Assembly (NCBI GenBank): GCA_964405825.1
Contig: CAYOPI010000005.1
Coordinates: 29,024-93,023, forward strand
Source: JBHJGM01 sp964405825
Lineage (GTDB): Bacteria; Verrucomicrobiota; Verrucomicrobiia; Opitutales; JBHJGM01
Direction of reading: 5' to 3'
Length of the DNA stretch: 64,000 bases
The position numbers were made by a program, and so were the translations under genes. The notes below the pieces were generated by a model. That model did not search any database, had not been told where the DNA came from, and saw only the letters and a program-made list of their open reading frames with translations. Below, in pieces: positions 8,511 through 16,602 of the stretch. Each line of letters starts with the position of its first letter. The first letter of the stretch is position 1.

Positions 8511-10577
8511 TTAAATGGGGGCCGGGACGCGTTCGTGGCGGTTCTGGCGGTCAAAGCGCACGGGCGCGGGTCCGGGAATGACGTCGACAAAGGCCCGCCC
8601 GTAAGGCCGGTTGAGCAGGCGCGAATCCAGCACCACCAGGCGTCCGGTGTCGGTGCTGGTGCGAATGAGCCGGCCCAGGCCCTGGCGAAACTGGAGGATG
8701 GCGTCCGGTAAAGTCATCTCCTGGAACGGGTTGGAGCCTTCGTCGCGGAGCCGCTCGGCTCTGGCCTGGGCGACGGGATGGGTCGGATTTTCGAAGGGCA
8801 GACGCGTCACAATGACCTGCGAGAGGGCCGGTCCGGGCACATCGACACCGGTCCAGAAGGTCTCGGTGCCCAGCAGGAGGGCGTTGCCGGCCTTGCGGAA
8901 GGCGTCGAGGAGCTGGTTCCGGCCCATTTCACTGCCCTGGGACAAAAGCGGGCGCGGGCCGAGGTCGTACTCGTTGTTGAGGAGGCGCTGCACCCGGCCC
9001 AGATCGGCAAAGCTGGTGAACAGTGCGAGGGTGCCGCCCTCGATGCGCTGGGCCAGCCAGGCGATCATGTCGGCCAGATACCCGGCGTCTAGACGGCTGT
9101 CGGCCTGACCGGGCTCAGGGGCGTCGGCAGCGAGGTAGACCTCGGTCTGGTTCTCGTAGTCGAAGGGGCTGGGGACGCTTTCGTTATCGATGTCGTCGGC
9201 CCCGGCGCGGCGGCGCAGTTGGGCCATGTTGTCGCCGCAGGAGAGGGTGGCGCTGGTCAACACGACGCTGGTCTGGCGGTCGAAGAGGTAACGGCGCAGG
9301 TACGGGCCCACGTCCAGGGGCGCCGAGCGCAGCTTGATGATCGACTGGCGCCGCCCGGTGCGTTCGGCCCAGTAGACCGAGTCGGAGTCAGCGAGGTTGA
9401 GGCAATGCAGCAGGCCCGCCCGAAAGCCTGAAAGGCGCTGGCGGAAGTCGCCGAGTTCGTCCTTGAGGGCGTCGTCGTCGGTGCGGCTGGCCAGGGCGCC
9501 CATGCGCTCGAGGAGGGCGTCCATGGGCTTGAGGAAGGTCGGTTCGGCCCAGTCAGGTTCATGCAGCCGCACGACGTCGCGGCGTCGCAGCAGGCGGCCC
9601 TCAACGGCGTCAAAAAAGGCCTCGCCGACCTGCGCCAGGCGCTCGACCGCGTCGCAGTCCTCCGGGCGGCCAACTCGGGCGAGCAGCCCGCGGCCCTTCT
9701 TGCGTTTGGGGTTGTGAAGCTGGCGCAGGAGGCGGTTCAGCCCGAAGTTTGACAACTCCTGGCCAAAGTAGTCGGTGGCCACCTCGACGATCCGGTGAGC
9801 CTCGTCGAGGACCACGAAGTCGTTGGCGAAGAGCACGCCGGGGGCATCCCTGGGCGGGGTCATCCCGGCGGCCAGGAGGGCGAAGAGCAGGCTGTGGTTG
9901 ACCACGATGACGTGAGCGCCTTCGCGGGCCTTGAGCGCCTTGCGGTAAAAACAGTCGCCGTCGCTGCAGTTCTTGCGGCAGCAGACGCTGGAGTCGGCGT
10001 TGACCCAGTCCCAGACCTCGTGTGAGGGGGCGGGCGAGAGTTCCTCCCGGAGGCCTTCCTCGGTCCGGGCGGCCCATTCGGCAATGCGGGCCAGCTCGTT
10101 TTCCTGTTCGGTAGGGAAGAGTTCGGCCTTGGCCGAGAGGGCGCGGGCGAGTCGGGTGGTGCAGCAGTAGTTGGCCCGGCCGACCAGCTTGGCCACGCGA
10201 AAGTCGGCCTTGGCGGCGAGGCTGGGAGTCTTCTGGAAGAGCTCGCGGCAGAGCATGAGGTCCTTGGCGCGGATTTGCTCCTGCAGGGCGCGCGTGTGGG
10301 TGGAGACGAGCAGGGGGCGCTCGGCTTCGAGAGCCTGGATGATTCCCGGGACGAGGTAAGCGAGGCTCTTGCCCACACCAGTACCGGCCTCAAAGAGCAG
10401 CGGCTCGCTGGTTTCGAAGGCCTGGGCGACGCGTTCGGCCATGCGGGCCTGGGGCGGGCGGTATTCCAGGCCGAGAGCACTCTGGAGAGCACCGCCGTCG
10501 CCAAAGACCGAGGCGGTGACCCGGGTCAGGGCGAGCGGCGACAGAGGGCCTTCCTGCGGCTCGCGCAGGTGAATCAT
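8511..10577 (-). CDS. dinG-like: ATP-dependent DNA helicase, DinG/XPD family
   Basis: The 688-residue product is a superfamily 2 helicase. Walker A is EAGTGVGKS (63-71) and the DEAH box is at 258-261. Between them lie cysteines at 138/139, 199/200, 204 and 209, fitting the four-cysteine iron-sulfur cluster of XPD/DinG helicases. C-terminal helicase motifs include LGTETFWTGVDVPG and a QGLGRLIR segment. The ATG at 10577 is chosen because a GAGGGG lies a few bases upstream and the sequence further upstream is not family-like, although the frame is open to 10691. It probably unwinds D-loops or R-loops during repair. Confidence 0.92.
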   Translation of the reverse strand: MIHLREPQEGPLSPLALTRVTASVFGDGGALQSALGLEYRPPQARMAERVAQAFETSEPLLFEAGTGVGKSLAYLVPGIIQALEAERPLLVSTHTRALQEQIRAKDLMLCRELFQKTPSLAAKADFRVAKLVGRANYCCTTRLARALSAKAELFPTEQENELARIAEWAARTEEGLREELSPAPSHEVWDWVNADSSVCCRKNCSDGDCFYRKALKAREGAHVIVVNHSLLFALLAAGMTPPRDAPGVLFANDFVVLDEAHRIVEVATDYFGQELSNFGLNRLLRQLHNPKRKKGRGLLARVGRPEDCDAVERLAQVGEAFFDAVEGRLLRRRDVVRLHEPDWAEPTFLKPMDALLERMGALASRTDDDALKDELGDFRQRLSGFRAGLLHCLNLADSDSVYWAERTGRRQSIIKLRSAPLDVGPYLRRYLFDRQTSVVLTSATLSCGDNMAQLRRRAGADDIDNESVPSPFDYENQTEVYLAADAPEPGQADSRLDAGYLADMIAWLAQRIEGGTLALFTSFADLGRVQRLLNNEYDLGPRPLLSQGSEMGRNQLLDAFRKAGNALLLGTETFWTGVDVPGPALSQVIVTRLPFENPTHPVAQARAERLRDEGSNPFQEMTLPDAILQFRQGLGRLIRTSTDTGRLVVLDSRLLNRPYGRAFVDVIPGPAPVRFDRQNRHERVPAPI

Positions 10578-10713
10578 TGGCCCCTCATGCCCTCCCTCAT
10601 CGGCATGGGCGAGACGCTCGTGGCAGAGTCGGGGTGAAGCAAGCTGGATCTGGAAATCGCCCCTGGGACGGGCTGCGGGCGCAAGCAGCATTGTCGCTCA
10701 GTGGGTTAGGCAT

Positions 10714-10756
10714 AAGGAGGTGATACGTTGACGAAGAACGCACCTTTGATTTTATT
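10714..10756 (+). promoter_or_regulatory. extended Shine-Dalgarno match and overlapping promoter-like boxes before the histidine kinase
   Basis: Bases 10713-10724 read TAAGGAGGTGAT, a 12-base perfect complement of the usual 16S rRNA 3' tail. A TTG codon follows at 10728. The same TTGACG (10728-10733) also scores as a -35 box, with TTTATT at 10751-10756 after 17 bases. The TTG frame differs from that of the kinase (ATG 10808), which has no ribosome binding site of its own. Either reading (leader ORF or promoter) is possible. Confidence 0.4.
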
Positions 10757-10807
10757 TTTGACGCAACTGTCCCGGGCCGACCTGCTGGTCGCCCTGTCCT
10801 CTGTCCC

Positions 10808-11986
10808 ATGGGAAACAAGAGTCGTACCCGTGAAGACCTTCTCCAGGAGTTGGAGGAGCTTCGCTCGAAGGTGGCCCAGCTCGAAGAGCGCGAGACGCGT
10901 CGGGGTGAGGCCGAGCGGGCTTTGCGCTCCAGCCAGGAGAGCTTCCAGCGCGTGCTTGAAAAGACGCCGGTGGGCATCTGCATCACCGACGACAAAGGCT
11001 ACTTCGAGTACACCAATCCGGCCTACCGGGCCTTTTACGGCTACTCCGCCGAGGAGCTGCTGGGCAATCACTTCAGCCTGGTCGTGCGCGAGGATCACAT
11101 CGATATCCTCTCAAAGCTGCATGACGACTTCATCGACGGTGGTACCGAGATGCGCGGTGAATGGGAGGTGCGCACGCGCGCGGGCGAGTACAAGACGATC
11201 CTGGCCGACGCCGCGCTGATTGAGGAGCCCAACGAGACGCGCAAGAAGGTGACGTTCGTGATGGACATCACCGACCGCATCCAGGCCGAGCGTCTGCGCA
11301 AGGAGCTGGAGCGGATTGCCCGCCACGATTTGAAGACGCCGCTGACGGCCATCCTGACGTTGCCGGACCTGTTGATCGAGAGCCCGCGGATCAGCGATCA
11401 GGAGCGCGAGATGCTCGCGGTCATGCGCAACTCCGCGCTGAAGATGCTGGATTTGATCAACATCTCGCTGGAGACCTACAAGATGGAGGAGGGCTCCTAC
11501 GTGCTGGCGCGGCAGCAGGTGGACTTTCTGGAGATTTTCCGTGAGGTGCTCAGCGAGCTGCAGCACCTGATCGAAAACGAGGCGCTGCAGCTGAACTTCA
11601 GCGTGGAAGGCAAGGCGATTGAGCTGGCGGATACTCACCTGTTTGTCTCGGTGGATCCGCTGCTGTGTCACTCGCTGGTGGGCAACCTGATCAAGAACGC
11701 GATCGAGGCTTCGGCGCAAGGTGGACGCATCGACGTGTCCTTTGAGCCGGGCGAGCCATTCGTTTTCGAGGTGCGCAATGACGGCGTGGTGCCCGAGGAG
11801 ATTCGCGAGCGCTTCTTCGAGAAGTTCGTGACCACCGGCGGGGGAAATCGCACGGGCCTGGGGACCTACAGCGCGCAGTTGATCGCGAAGACCCACGGGG
11901 GTGCGATCGAGATGACCACCGGCAAAAAGGAAGGCACGGCCCTGCGGGTCACCCTGCCGGGTACGGTCGAGAAGGGCGAGGACTAG
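10808..11986 (+). CDS. soluble PAS-domain sensor histidine kinase
   Basis: The 392-residue protein has an N-terminal coiled coil (about 8-45), a PAS domain (about 45-160, including the ITDRIQAE exit), and a HisKA/HATPase core. The phosphoacceptor is H173 in RHDLKTPL; the N box is GNLIKNAIEAS (about 295) and a G2-like GLGTYSAQLIAKTHGG follows. The G1 box is degenerate (NDGVV instead of DxGxG). It has no membrane segments, so it senses a cytoplasmic signal. No response regulator adjoins it. Its end overlaps the convergent L,D-transpeptidase gene by four bases. Confidence 0.9.
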   Translation: MGNKSRTREDLLQELEELRSKVAQLEERETRRGEAERALRSSQESFQRVLEKTPVGICITDDKGYFEYTNPAYRAFYGYSAEELLGNHFSLVVREDHIDILSKLHDDFIDGGTEMRGEWEVRTRAGEYKTILADAALIEEPNETRKKVTFVMDITDRIQAERLRKELERIARHDLKTPLTAILTLPDLLIESPRISDQEREMLAVMRNSALKMLDLINISLETYKMEEGSYVLARQQVDFLEIFREVLSELQHLIENEALQLNFSVEGKAIELADTHLFVSVDPLLCHSLVGNLIKNAIEASAQGGRIDVSFEPGEPFVFEVRNDGVVPEEIRERFFEKFVTTGGGNRTGLGTYSAQLIAKTHGGAIEMTTGKKEGTALRVTLPGTVEKGED

Positions 11987-12537
11987 TCGCTCGCCGCGTC
12001 GATCCAGACGAGCGTGCCAAGGTCGAGGCGTTCGTAGAGTTCGATGATGTCGGCATCGCTCAGAAGGACGCAGCCGTGACTGTTGGGCTGGCCGAGGCGT
12101 TCGTGCTGGTTGGTCCCGTGCAGGTAGATGTAGCGGTTGAAGGTGTCGCGCCCGGGGCCGCGGTTGTGGCCCTCCTCGAGTCCTTCAAGCCAGAGGATGC
12201 GCGAGGTGATGCAGTTCTCGGCCGCCTCGCCCTGGGGGAGTTCGTGCCAGGTCTGGCCGATGCTGACGCGCCCGCGAAAGACCGTGCCGGGCAGGGCGTC
12301 TTCGCCGATTTTGCGGGCGATGCGGTGAAGGCCCAGCGGGGTGCCGAGGGAGTCCTCGATGCAGGAGGGCGGGCGGCGGCTGGTGGAGACGGTGTAGGTT
12401 TTCTGGAGACTGCCCTCTTTCAGGAGAGCCATTTGCTGGCGGTCGATGTCGACGCACAGAACGTCGCCGGTGAGGGCGATGGAAAGCGCTTCACAACGGG
12501 CGAGCAGCCGACTAAGGTATTGAGCTGTTTTTTCCAA
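11983..12537 (-). CDS. L,D-transpeptidase (YkuD domain)
   Basis: This 184-residue enzyme should cross-link or modify peptidoglycan at meso-diaminopimelate. The YkuD active site is clear: HGTN (H140) and SHGC (S153-C156) with C156 as nucleophile. The YkuD domain occupies about 22-182. No convincing signal peptide is seen, which is unusual for a periplasmic enzyme; a start further upstream is not available because asd begins there. Translation must begin at a TTG at 12537, one base from the ATG of asd on the other strand. Confidence 0.85.
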   Translation of the reverse strand: MEKTAQYLSRLLARCEALSIALTGDVLCVDIDRQQMALLKEGSLQKTYTVSTSRRPPSCIEDSLGTPLGLHRIARKIGEDALPGTVFRGRVSIGQTWHELPQGEAAENCITSRILWLEGLEEGHNRGPGRDTFNRYIYLHGTNQHERLGQPNSHGCVLLSDADIIELYERLDLGTLVWIDAASD

Positions 12538-12538
12538 A

Positions 12539-13570
12539 ATGGCCTACAAGACAGCAATCGTCGGCGCGACCGGAGCGGTCGGTCAAGAGTTGATCACCCT
12601 GCTGCACCAGCGTGACTTTCCCATGAGCGAGCTGGTGCTGCTGGCCTCGGCGCGATCGGCGGGCAAGACCATCGAGGCCGGGGGGCGCAGCTGGACCGTG
12701 CAGGAGGCTACGGCGGAGGCTTTTGAGGGCATTGACGTGGCCTACTTTTCAGCGGGCGGTAGCATCTCCAAGGCGCTGGCACCCGAGGCGGTCAAGCGCG
12801 GCTGCGTGGTGGTCGACAACACCTCGGCCTTTCGCATGGACGCGGGCGTGCCGCTGGTTGTGCCCGAAGTCAACGCGGCGGCGCTGAAGGGTCACCGCGG
12901 GTTGATCGCCAACCCGAACTGCTCGACGGCGGTGGCGCTGATGGGCCTTCAGCCCCTGCACCAGGCCTTCGGGCTGAAGCGCTTCTTTGCCGCGACGTAC
13001 CAGGCGGTTTCCGGCAGCGGGGCCGACGGTATGCGCGAGCTGGAAGATCAGGTGAAGGCCTGGGCCGGCGGGGCGACCGAACTCAAGGCCGAGCACTACC
13101 CGCACCCGATCGCCTTCAATGTGCTGCCGCACGTGGACCGCTTCCTGGAAGACGGCTATACGCGGGAGGAACTCAAAATGACCAACGAGGCGCAGAAGAT
13201 TATGGGGCTGCCGGAGTTGAAGGTCTCCTGCACCTGCGTGCGCGTGCCGGTTATGCGGGCCCACTCCATCGCGATCAACGCGGAGTTTGAGCGGCCGGTT
13301 TCGGTGGCGGAGGCGCGCGAGGCAATCGCGGGCTTTGACGGGGCGGTGCTCGTGGATGACCCCGAGGCCAATGCCTATCCGATGCCGATCGACTTTTCCG
13401 GCAAGGAAGCCTGCGGGGTGGGGCGCCTGCGCAAGGACAGCGCCCTGGACAACGGGCTGGCCTTCTGGGTCAGCGGGGACCAGCTCTGGCGGGGGGCGGC
13501 GCTCAACGCCGTCCTCATCGCCGAGGCCATGCACGCACGCTCGCTGATTGGGCCGGCTGTGCGCGGATAG
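12539..13570 (+). CDS. asd: aspartate-semialdehyde dehydrogenase
   Basis: The 343-residue enzyme reduces aspartyl phosphate to aspartate semialdehyde, the branch point to lysine, diaminopimelate, threonine and methionine. Visible features are the NADP motif GATGAVG (9-15), the catalytic cysteine C128 in NPNCSTA, the QAVSGSGADG segment and the substrate-binding RVPVMRAHS. Length is normal. The gene is divergent from the L,D-transpeptidase with one base between start codons, and no clear ribosome binding site is seen. Both genes bear on diaminopimelate-type peptidoglycan, so joint regulation would make sense. Confidence 0.96.
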   Translation: MAYKTAIVGATGAVGQELITLLHQRDFPMSELVLLASARSAGKTIEAGGRSWTVQEATAEAFEGIDVAYFSAGGSISKALAPEAVKRGCVVVDNTSAFRMDAGVPLVVPEVNAAALKGHRGLIANPNCSTAVALMGLQPLHQAFGLKRFFAATYQAVSGSGADGMRELEDQVKAWAGGATELKAEHYPHPIAFNVLPHVDRFLEDGYTREELKMTNEAQKIMGLPELKVSCTCVRVPVMRAHSIAINAEFERPVSVAEAREAIAGFDGAVLVDDPEANAYPMPIDFSGKEACGVGRLRKDSALDNGLAFWVSGDQLWRGAALNAVLIAEAMHARSLIGPAVRG

Positions 13571-13616
13571 CGTGTCCGAATTTTGATGCCGGATTCGCGT
13601 TTCCTTTTAAAAGCGC

Positions 13617-13648
13617 AGGCCACGCCGCTTTGAGGGGCGGCGTGGCCT
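13617..13648. terminator. GC-rich hairpin after asd
   Basis: A perfect 12-base-pair stem (13617-13628 with 13637-13648) has an eight-base loop. No T-run follows on the plus strand. On the minus strand a short CTTTT lies after it. It probably ends or stabilises the asd transcript. Confidence 0.5.
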
Positions 13649-13876
13649 GTCTGGCAACCGGTTGTGGTGCCGTGCAAGCCTCGGGGTCGTGGCCATTGGC
13701 GCCGACGCCTGCGAGGTGATGTGAGCTGAGCAGTGATTGGGCCCGTTCTCGGGAAAACCGAAGACGTGAGGCTAGGTGTGTCACTCATTTTTGACAACAC
13801 GAAAGTTGTATCAGGAAGGCGCTTTGCTGGATTGATGCGGGCTGGAAGTCGACGGGAGGTGTCTTTGCAACGAGAA

Positions 13877-13904
13877 ACCGGCCCCCCGCGAACGGGAGAC
13901 CGGT
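13877..13904 (-). terminator. terminator of the PEP-CTERM gene, TTCG tetraloop
   Basis: On the minus strand a 12-base-pair stem with two G-T wobbles closes on a TTCG tetraloop and is followed by TTTCTCGTT. It lies about 80 bases past the stop codon of the minus-strand PEP-CTERM gene. The rest of the interval 13571-13984 holds only the asd hairpin and no convincing gene. Confidence 0.75.
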
Positions 13905-13984
13905 CTTTGAACGCACTTCCGGGGCTTGCCGTCCCCGGATTCGACCCGTCCGGCCACAGGATAGCCGCGGCGGGTCACTATCGC

Positions 13985-14707
13985 CTAAGAAGTGTGTGAG
14001 GTGTGGGCGTGGCGGCGGCGGCGCTGGAAGATGGTGCCGATGACCACCAGGATGCCCAGAGCGCCGTAAACGCCCGGTTCGGGAATGGCGGTGGTGCTGC
14101 GGTAGTTCAGCAGGGCCACCGCGCCGGAGCCGTCGAGGACCACATCGAGGGTGTCCACCGGGCCCTGGGGGAGGGCCAGGGAGGTGTAGTTGCCGTCGCT
14201 GCCCGCCGGGAAGGCCAGGTTGTAGACTTCTTCGCCGGAAGCCAGGCCGATGATGCGCGTGTCGGGTTCCTCGTTGTCGAGGATACCGATGACGTCGAAG
14301 GAAACGAGCTGGTCGAACTCGAAGCGCAGGACGCCGCCGCCGGCCAGGTCGTCAGGGTCGGAGCTGTCGTTGTCCTCGCTGATAATGAGGACCTTGCCGA
14401 GGGCGTCGGCGACCACCGGGCTGGGGGTGAGCAGGTCAAAGTCGTTGCCGGTGGGGTTGGCCGTGTCGAAGATCATCGGCTCCTTGCTGCCCGGGTTGGT
14501 GTTTCCGCGGGAGTAACGGCCCTGGGGGATGTAGGAGATGGAGACCAGACCGAACGAGCTGAAGTCGAAGCTGGTCTGGCCGGCCAACAGCGCGCCGTTG
14601 TCGTCGGACTCGAAATCGATGCTGGCAACATCGAAGGAGGCCTGGGCGGCGAGGGAGGAAGTTGCGAAGGTGGCCAGGATGAGACTGGCGAAGGAGGTGA
14701 ATTTCAT
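13985..14707 (-). CDS. PEP-CTERM sorting domain protein
   Basis: This 240-residue exported protein starts with a signal peptide (MKFTSFASLILATFATSSLAAQA) and ends with a PEP-CTERM signal: IPEPGVYGALG, a hydrophobic segment, then the basic tail QRRRRHA. It should be handled by an exosortase/archaeosortase system and attached to the cell surface or an extracellular matrix. The middle is acidic and beta-rich, with no recognised enzyme domain. No exosortase gene is in this window. It is transcribed away from the PhoD-like gene and has its own terminator. Confidence 0.88.
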   Translation of the reverse strand: MKFTSFASLILATFATSSLAAQASFDVASIDFESDDNGALLAGQTSFDFSSFGLVSISYIPQGRYSRGNTNPGSKEPMIFDTANPTGNDFDLLTPSPVVADALGKVLIISEDNDSSDPDDLAGGGVLRFEFDQLVSFDVIGILDNEEPDTRIIGLASGEEVYNLAFPAGSDGNYTSLALPQGPVDTLDVVLDGSGAVALLNYRSTTAIPEPGVYGALGILVVIGTIFQRRRRHAHTSHTS

Positions 14708-14839
14708 CAGACTTGGATAAGGATGCGAAAAGGACAAAGGACGGATCCGGAGAAACCGGCCCACAACCTACAGGAGATTTTCCGGAAAGGTAGGGGGAAC
14801 TCACCTTACAGTGACTTAGGGTATCCCCTGAGAGCGTTG

Positions 14840-15904
14840 ATGGGGAATCGTGAAGGGGCCTGGGGGTCCATCCTGAAGGGCGCTCGTGGCAGGGGAGCCG
14901 TTGCGTTGCTGCTGGCGGGTCTGGGGCTGCTGCCGCTGGGTTTGCAGGCGTCCTACCCAACTTCGGAGGATTTTCAGAAACCGTTGGAGGTGATTGCCTT
15001 CGGTTCCTGCAATGACGAGGACAACCCCCAGGACTACTGGCCGGCGATCCTCGCGAAGGAGCCGGACCTGTGGGTCTGGATGGGGGATAACATCTATGGG
15101 GACTCGCGCAGGGCCGAGGTCATTGAAGGCAAGTACCGGCGGCAGTTCGAGGCGACCGAGTACAAGGCGTTTCGCGAGGCGGTGCCCATCGTGGGCACCT
15201 GGGACGACCACGATTTTGGTGAAAACGACGCCGGGAGCTGGTATCCGCTGCGCGCGGAGACGCAGCAGCTGGCCCTGGACTTCTTCGAAGAGCCGGAGGG
15301 AACGGTCCGGCGGCGTCAGGAGGGCATTTATACCTCGTATCTGTTTGGGCCGGAGGGGAAGCAGGTGCAGCTGATCTTACTGGACACGCGTTATCACATG
15401 ACCCGGCCGGGCCCGGAGGGCGATCTGTTGGGCGAGGAGCAATGGAACTGGCTGGCGAGCGAGTTGCGCGGCGACGACCCGCAGGTAACGATCATCGGCA
15501 CGTCCATTCAGTTTGTGGCCGAGGACCAGGGCTATGAGAAGTGGGCGAACTTTCCCAAGTCCCGCGCGCGGATGCAGGAGCTGATCACCGGGAGCGGACG
15601 CGAGGGGGTGATCTTCATCAGCGGCGACCGGCACCTTCACGAGCTTTCGTGCTGGCGCAGCGAGGCGCTGGCGTACCCGCTCTACGATCTGACCTCCAGC
15701 GGGCTGACCCACACCTGGGAGACCTTTCCCGGCGAACCCAACCGCTGGCGTCTGGCCGGACCCAGCACACGGCGGGGCTTCGGGATTGTGCGGCTGGACT
15801 GGAGCAAGACGCCGGTGCTGATCAGCCTGGAGATTCAGGGGCTGGACGGGAGCCTGGTGCTCACCCACAGTTTCGAGCGCGGGCTGCTTGGCGCGGGCAA
15901 TTAA
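14840..15904 (+). CDS. PhoD-like alkaline phosphatase/phosphodiesterase, exported
   Basis: The 354-residue protein has an N-terminal export signal (hydrophobic stretch at about residues 20-36) and a metallophosphatase core. Metal-ligand motifs resemble PhoD: FGSCNDED, WVWMGDNIYGD, GTWDDHDFGENDAG and FISGDRHLHELS. PhoD enzymes release phosphate from phosphomono- or diesters outside the cytoplasm. It is shorter than classical Bacillus PhoD and lacks its long N-terminal domain. The ATG at 14840 is chosen because a plausible signal peptide begins there. Confidence 0.85.
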   Translation: MGNREGAWGSILKGARGRGAVALLLAGLGLLPLGLQASYPTSEDFQKPLEVIAFGSCNDEDNPQDYWPAILAKEPDLWVWMGDNIYGDSRRAEVIEGKYRRQFEATEYKAFREAVPIVGTWDDHDFGENDAGSWYPLRAETQQLALDFFEEPEGTVRRRQEGIYTSYLFGPEGKQVQLILLDTRYHMTRPGPEGDLLGEEQWNWLASELRGDDPQVTIIGTSIQFVAEDQGYEKWANFPKSRARMQELITGSGREGVIFISGDRHLHELSCWRSEALAYPLYDLTSSGLTHTWETFPGEPNRWRLAGPSTRRGFGIVRLDWSKTPVLISLEIQGLDGSLVLTHSFERGLLGAGN

Positions 15905-15907
15905 GCC

Positions 15908-15935
15908 TTGCCTCCACAGACGACGGAAGGATAAC
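15908..15935 (+). promoter_or_regulatory. candidate promoter of tRNA-Val (and ilvN)
   Basis: TTGCCT (15908-15913) and GATAAC (15930-15935) are separated by 16 bases. Predicted initiation near 15942 would leave a short leader before the tRNA at 15949, as is common for tRNA genes. No terminator separates the tRNA from ilvN, so the same promoter could serve both. Confidence 0.4.
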
Positions 15936-15948
15936 TCCTGCACCTTTG

Positions 15949-16025
15949 GGGCGGTTAGCTCAGTTGGCTAGAGCGGCTGGTTTACACCCAGTAGGTCACA
16001 GGTTCGAGCCCTGTACCGCCCACCA
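15949..16025 (+). tRNA. tRNA-Val (anticodon UAC)
   Basis: The 77 bases fold as a full cloverleaf. The acceptor stem pairs GGGCGGT with ACCGCCC, the D arm is GCTC/GAGC, the anticodon arm carries loop TTTACAC giving anticodon TAC, and the T arm is ACAGG/CCTGT with TTCGAGC. The terminal CCA is encoded (16023-16025). It lies 14 bases upstream of ilvN in the same direction, and the ilvN ribosome binding site starts at its last base. Confidence 0.97.
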
Positions 16026-16030
16026 GGAGA
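16025..16030 (+). promoter_or_regulatory. ilvN ribosome binding site overlapping the tRNA 3' end
   Basis: AGGAGA begins with the final A of the tRNA CCA and lies nine bases before the ilvN ATG at 16040. Cleavage at the mature tRNA 3' end would remove one base of this site and leave an RNA with almost no leader. Confidence 0.7.
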
Positions 16031-16039
16031 TCCCTTTCG

Positions 16040-16549
16040 ATGCGACACACAATTTCAGCGCTGGTGGAGAACAAGTTTGGCGTGCTTGCCCGGGTGGCCG
16101 GCATGTTCAGCGGCCGCGGCTTCAACATCGACACGCTCAACGTGGGCCCGACGCAGGATCCGAATTACTCGCGGATCACCGCGACCCTGCACGGGGACGA
16201 CGCCACCGTGGACCTGGCGCTGCGCCAGCTCGACAAGCTGATCAACGTGATCGACGTGAAGCACTTCAGCAGCAGCCAGACTTTTGTCGCCCGCGAACTG
16301 GTGATGGTGAAGCTGCCGGTCGACCCGAAGACGCGCGGGGAGATCCTCCAGATTGCGGACATCTTTCGCGGCAAGATCGTCGATGTCTCGCCCAGCTCGA
16401 TCATCATCGAGTGCACCGGCAACGAGAACAAGATCCGCGCGTTTTTAGAGATGATACAGGCCTACGGCATCACCGAGATGGCGCGCAGTGGCAATCTGGG
16501 TCTGGAGCGGCGCGCCCGCCAGGACGAGACGCCGACCGAAGCGCAGTAG
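16040..16549 (+). CDS. ilvN: acetolactate synthase small (regulatory) subunit
   Basis: The 169-residue protein is the regulatory subunit of acetolactate synthase and binds valine for feedback inhibition. The N-terminal ACT domain (about 2-75, VENKFGVLARVAGMFSGRG) is followed by the ALS small-subunit C-terminal domain (about 80-160). Length is normal. It is followed by ilvC after 53 bases. The catalytic subunit gene ilvB, usually just upstream, is absent; a tRNA-Val gene sits in that place. Confidence 0.96.
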   Translation: MRHTISALVENKFGVLARVAGMFSGRGFNIDTLNVGPTQDPNYSRITATLHGDDATVDLALRQLDKLINVIDVKHFSSSQTFVARELVMVKLPVDPKTRGEILQIADIFRGKIVDVSPSSIIIECTGNENKIRAFLEMIQAYGITEMARSGNLGLERRARQDETPTEAQ

Positions 16550-16602
16550 GCCGCCCTCGCCTTTCCCCCTCACCCCTTCGTTCAACCACGCAACCACCCT
16601 TC

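Noticed and set aside
10709..10725. Possible 16S rRNA fragment, because of the motif TAAGGAGGTGAT
   Set aside because: Only about 12 bases match the complement of the 16S tail and no other rRNA sequence surrounds it. A ribosome binding site or chance is simpler.
15541..16602. Open frame upstream of and in frame with ilvC
   Set aside because: It runs out of frame through the PhoD-like gene, the tRNA and ilvN. Ketol-acid reductoisomerase has its normal start at 16603.
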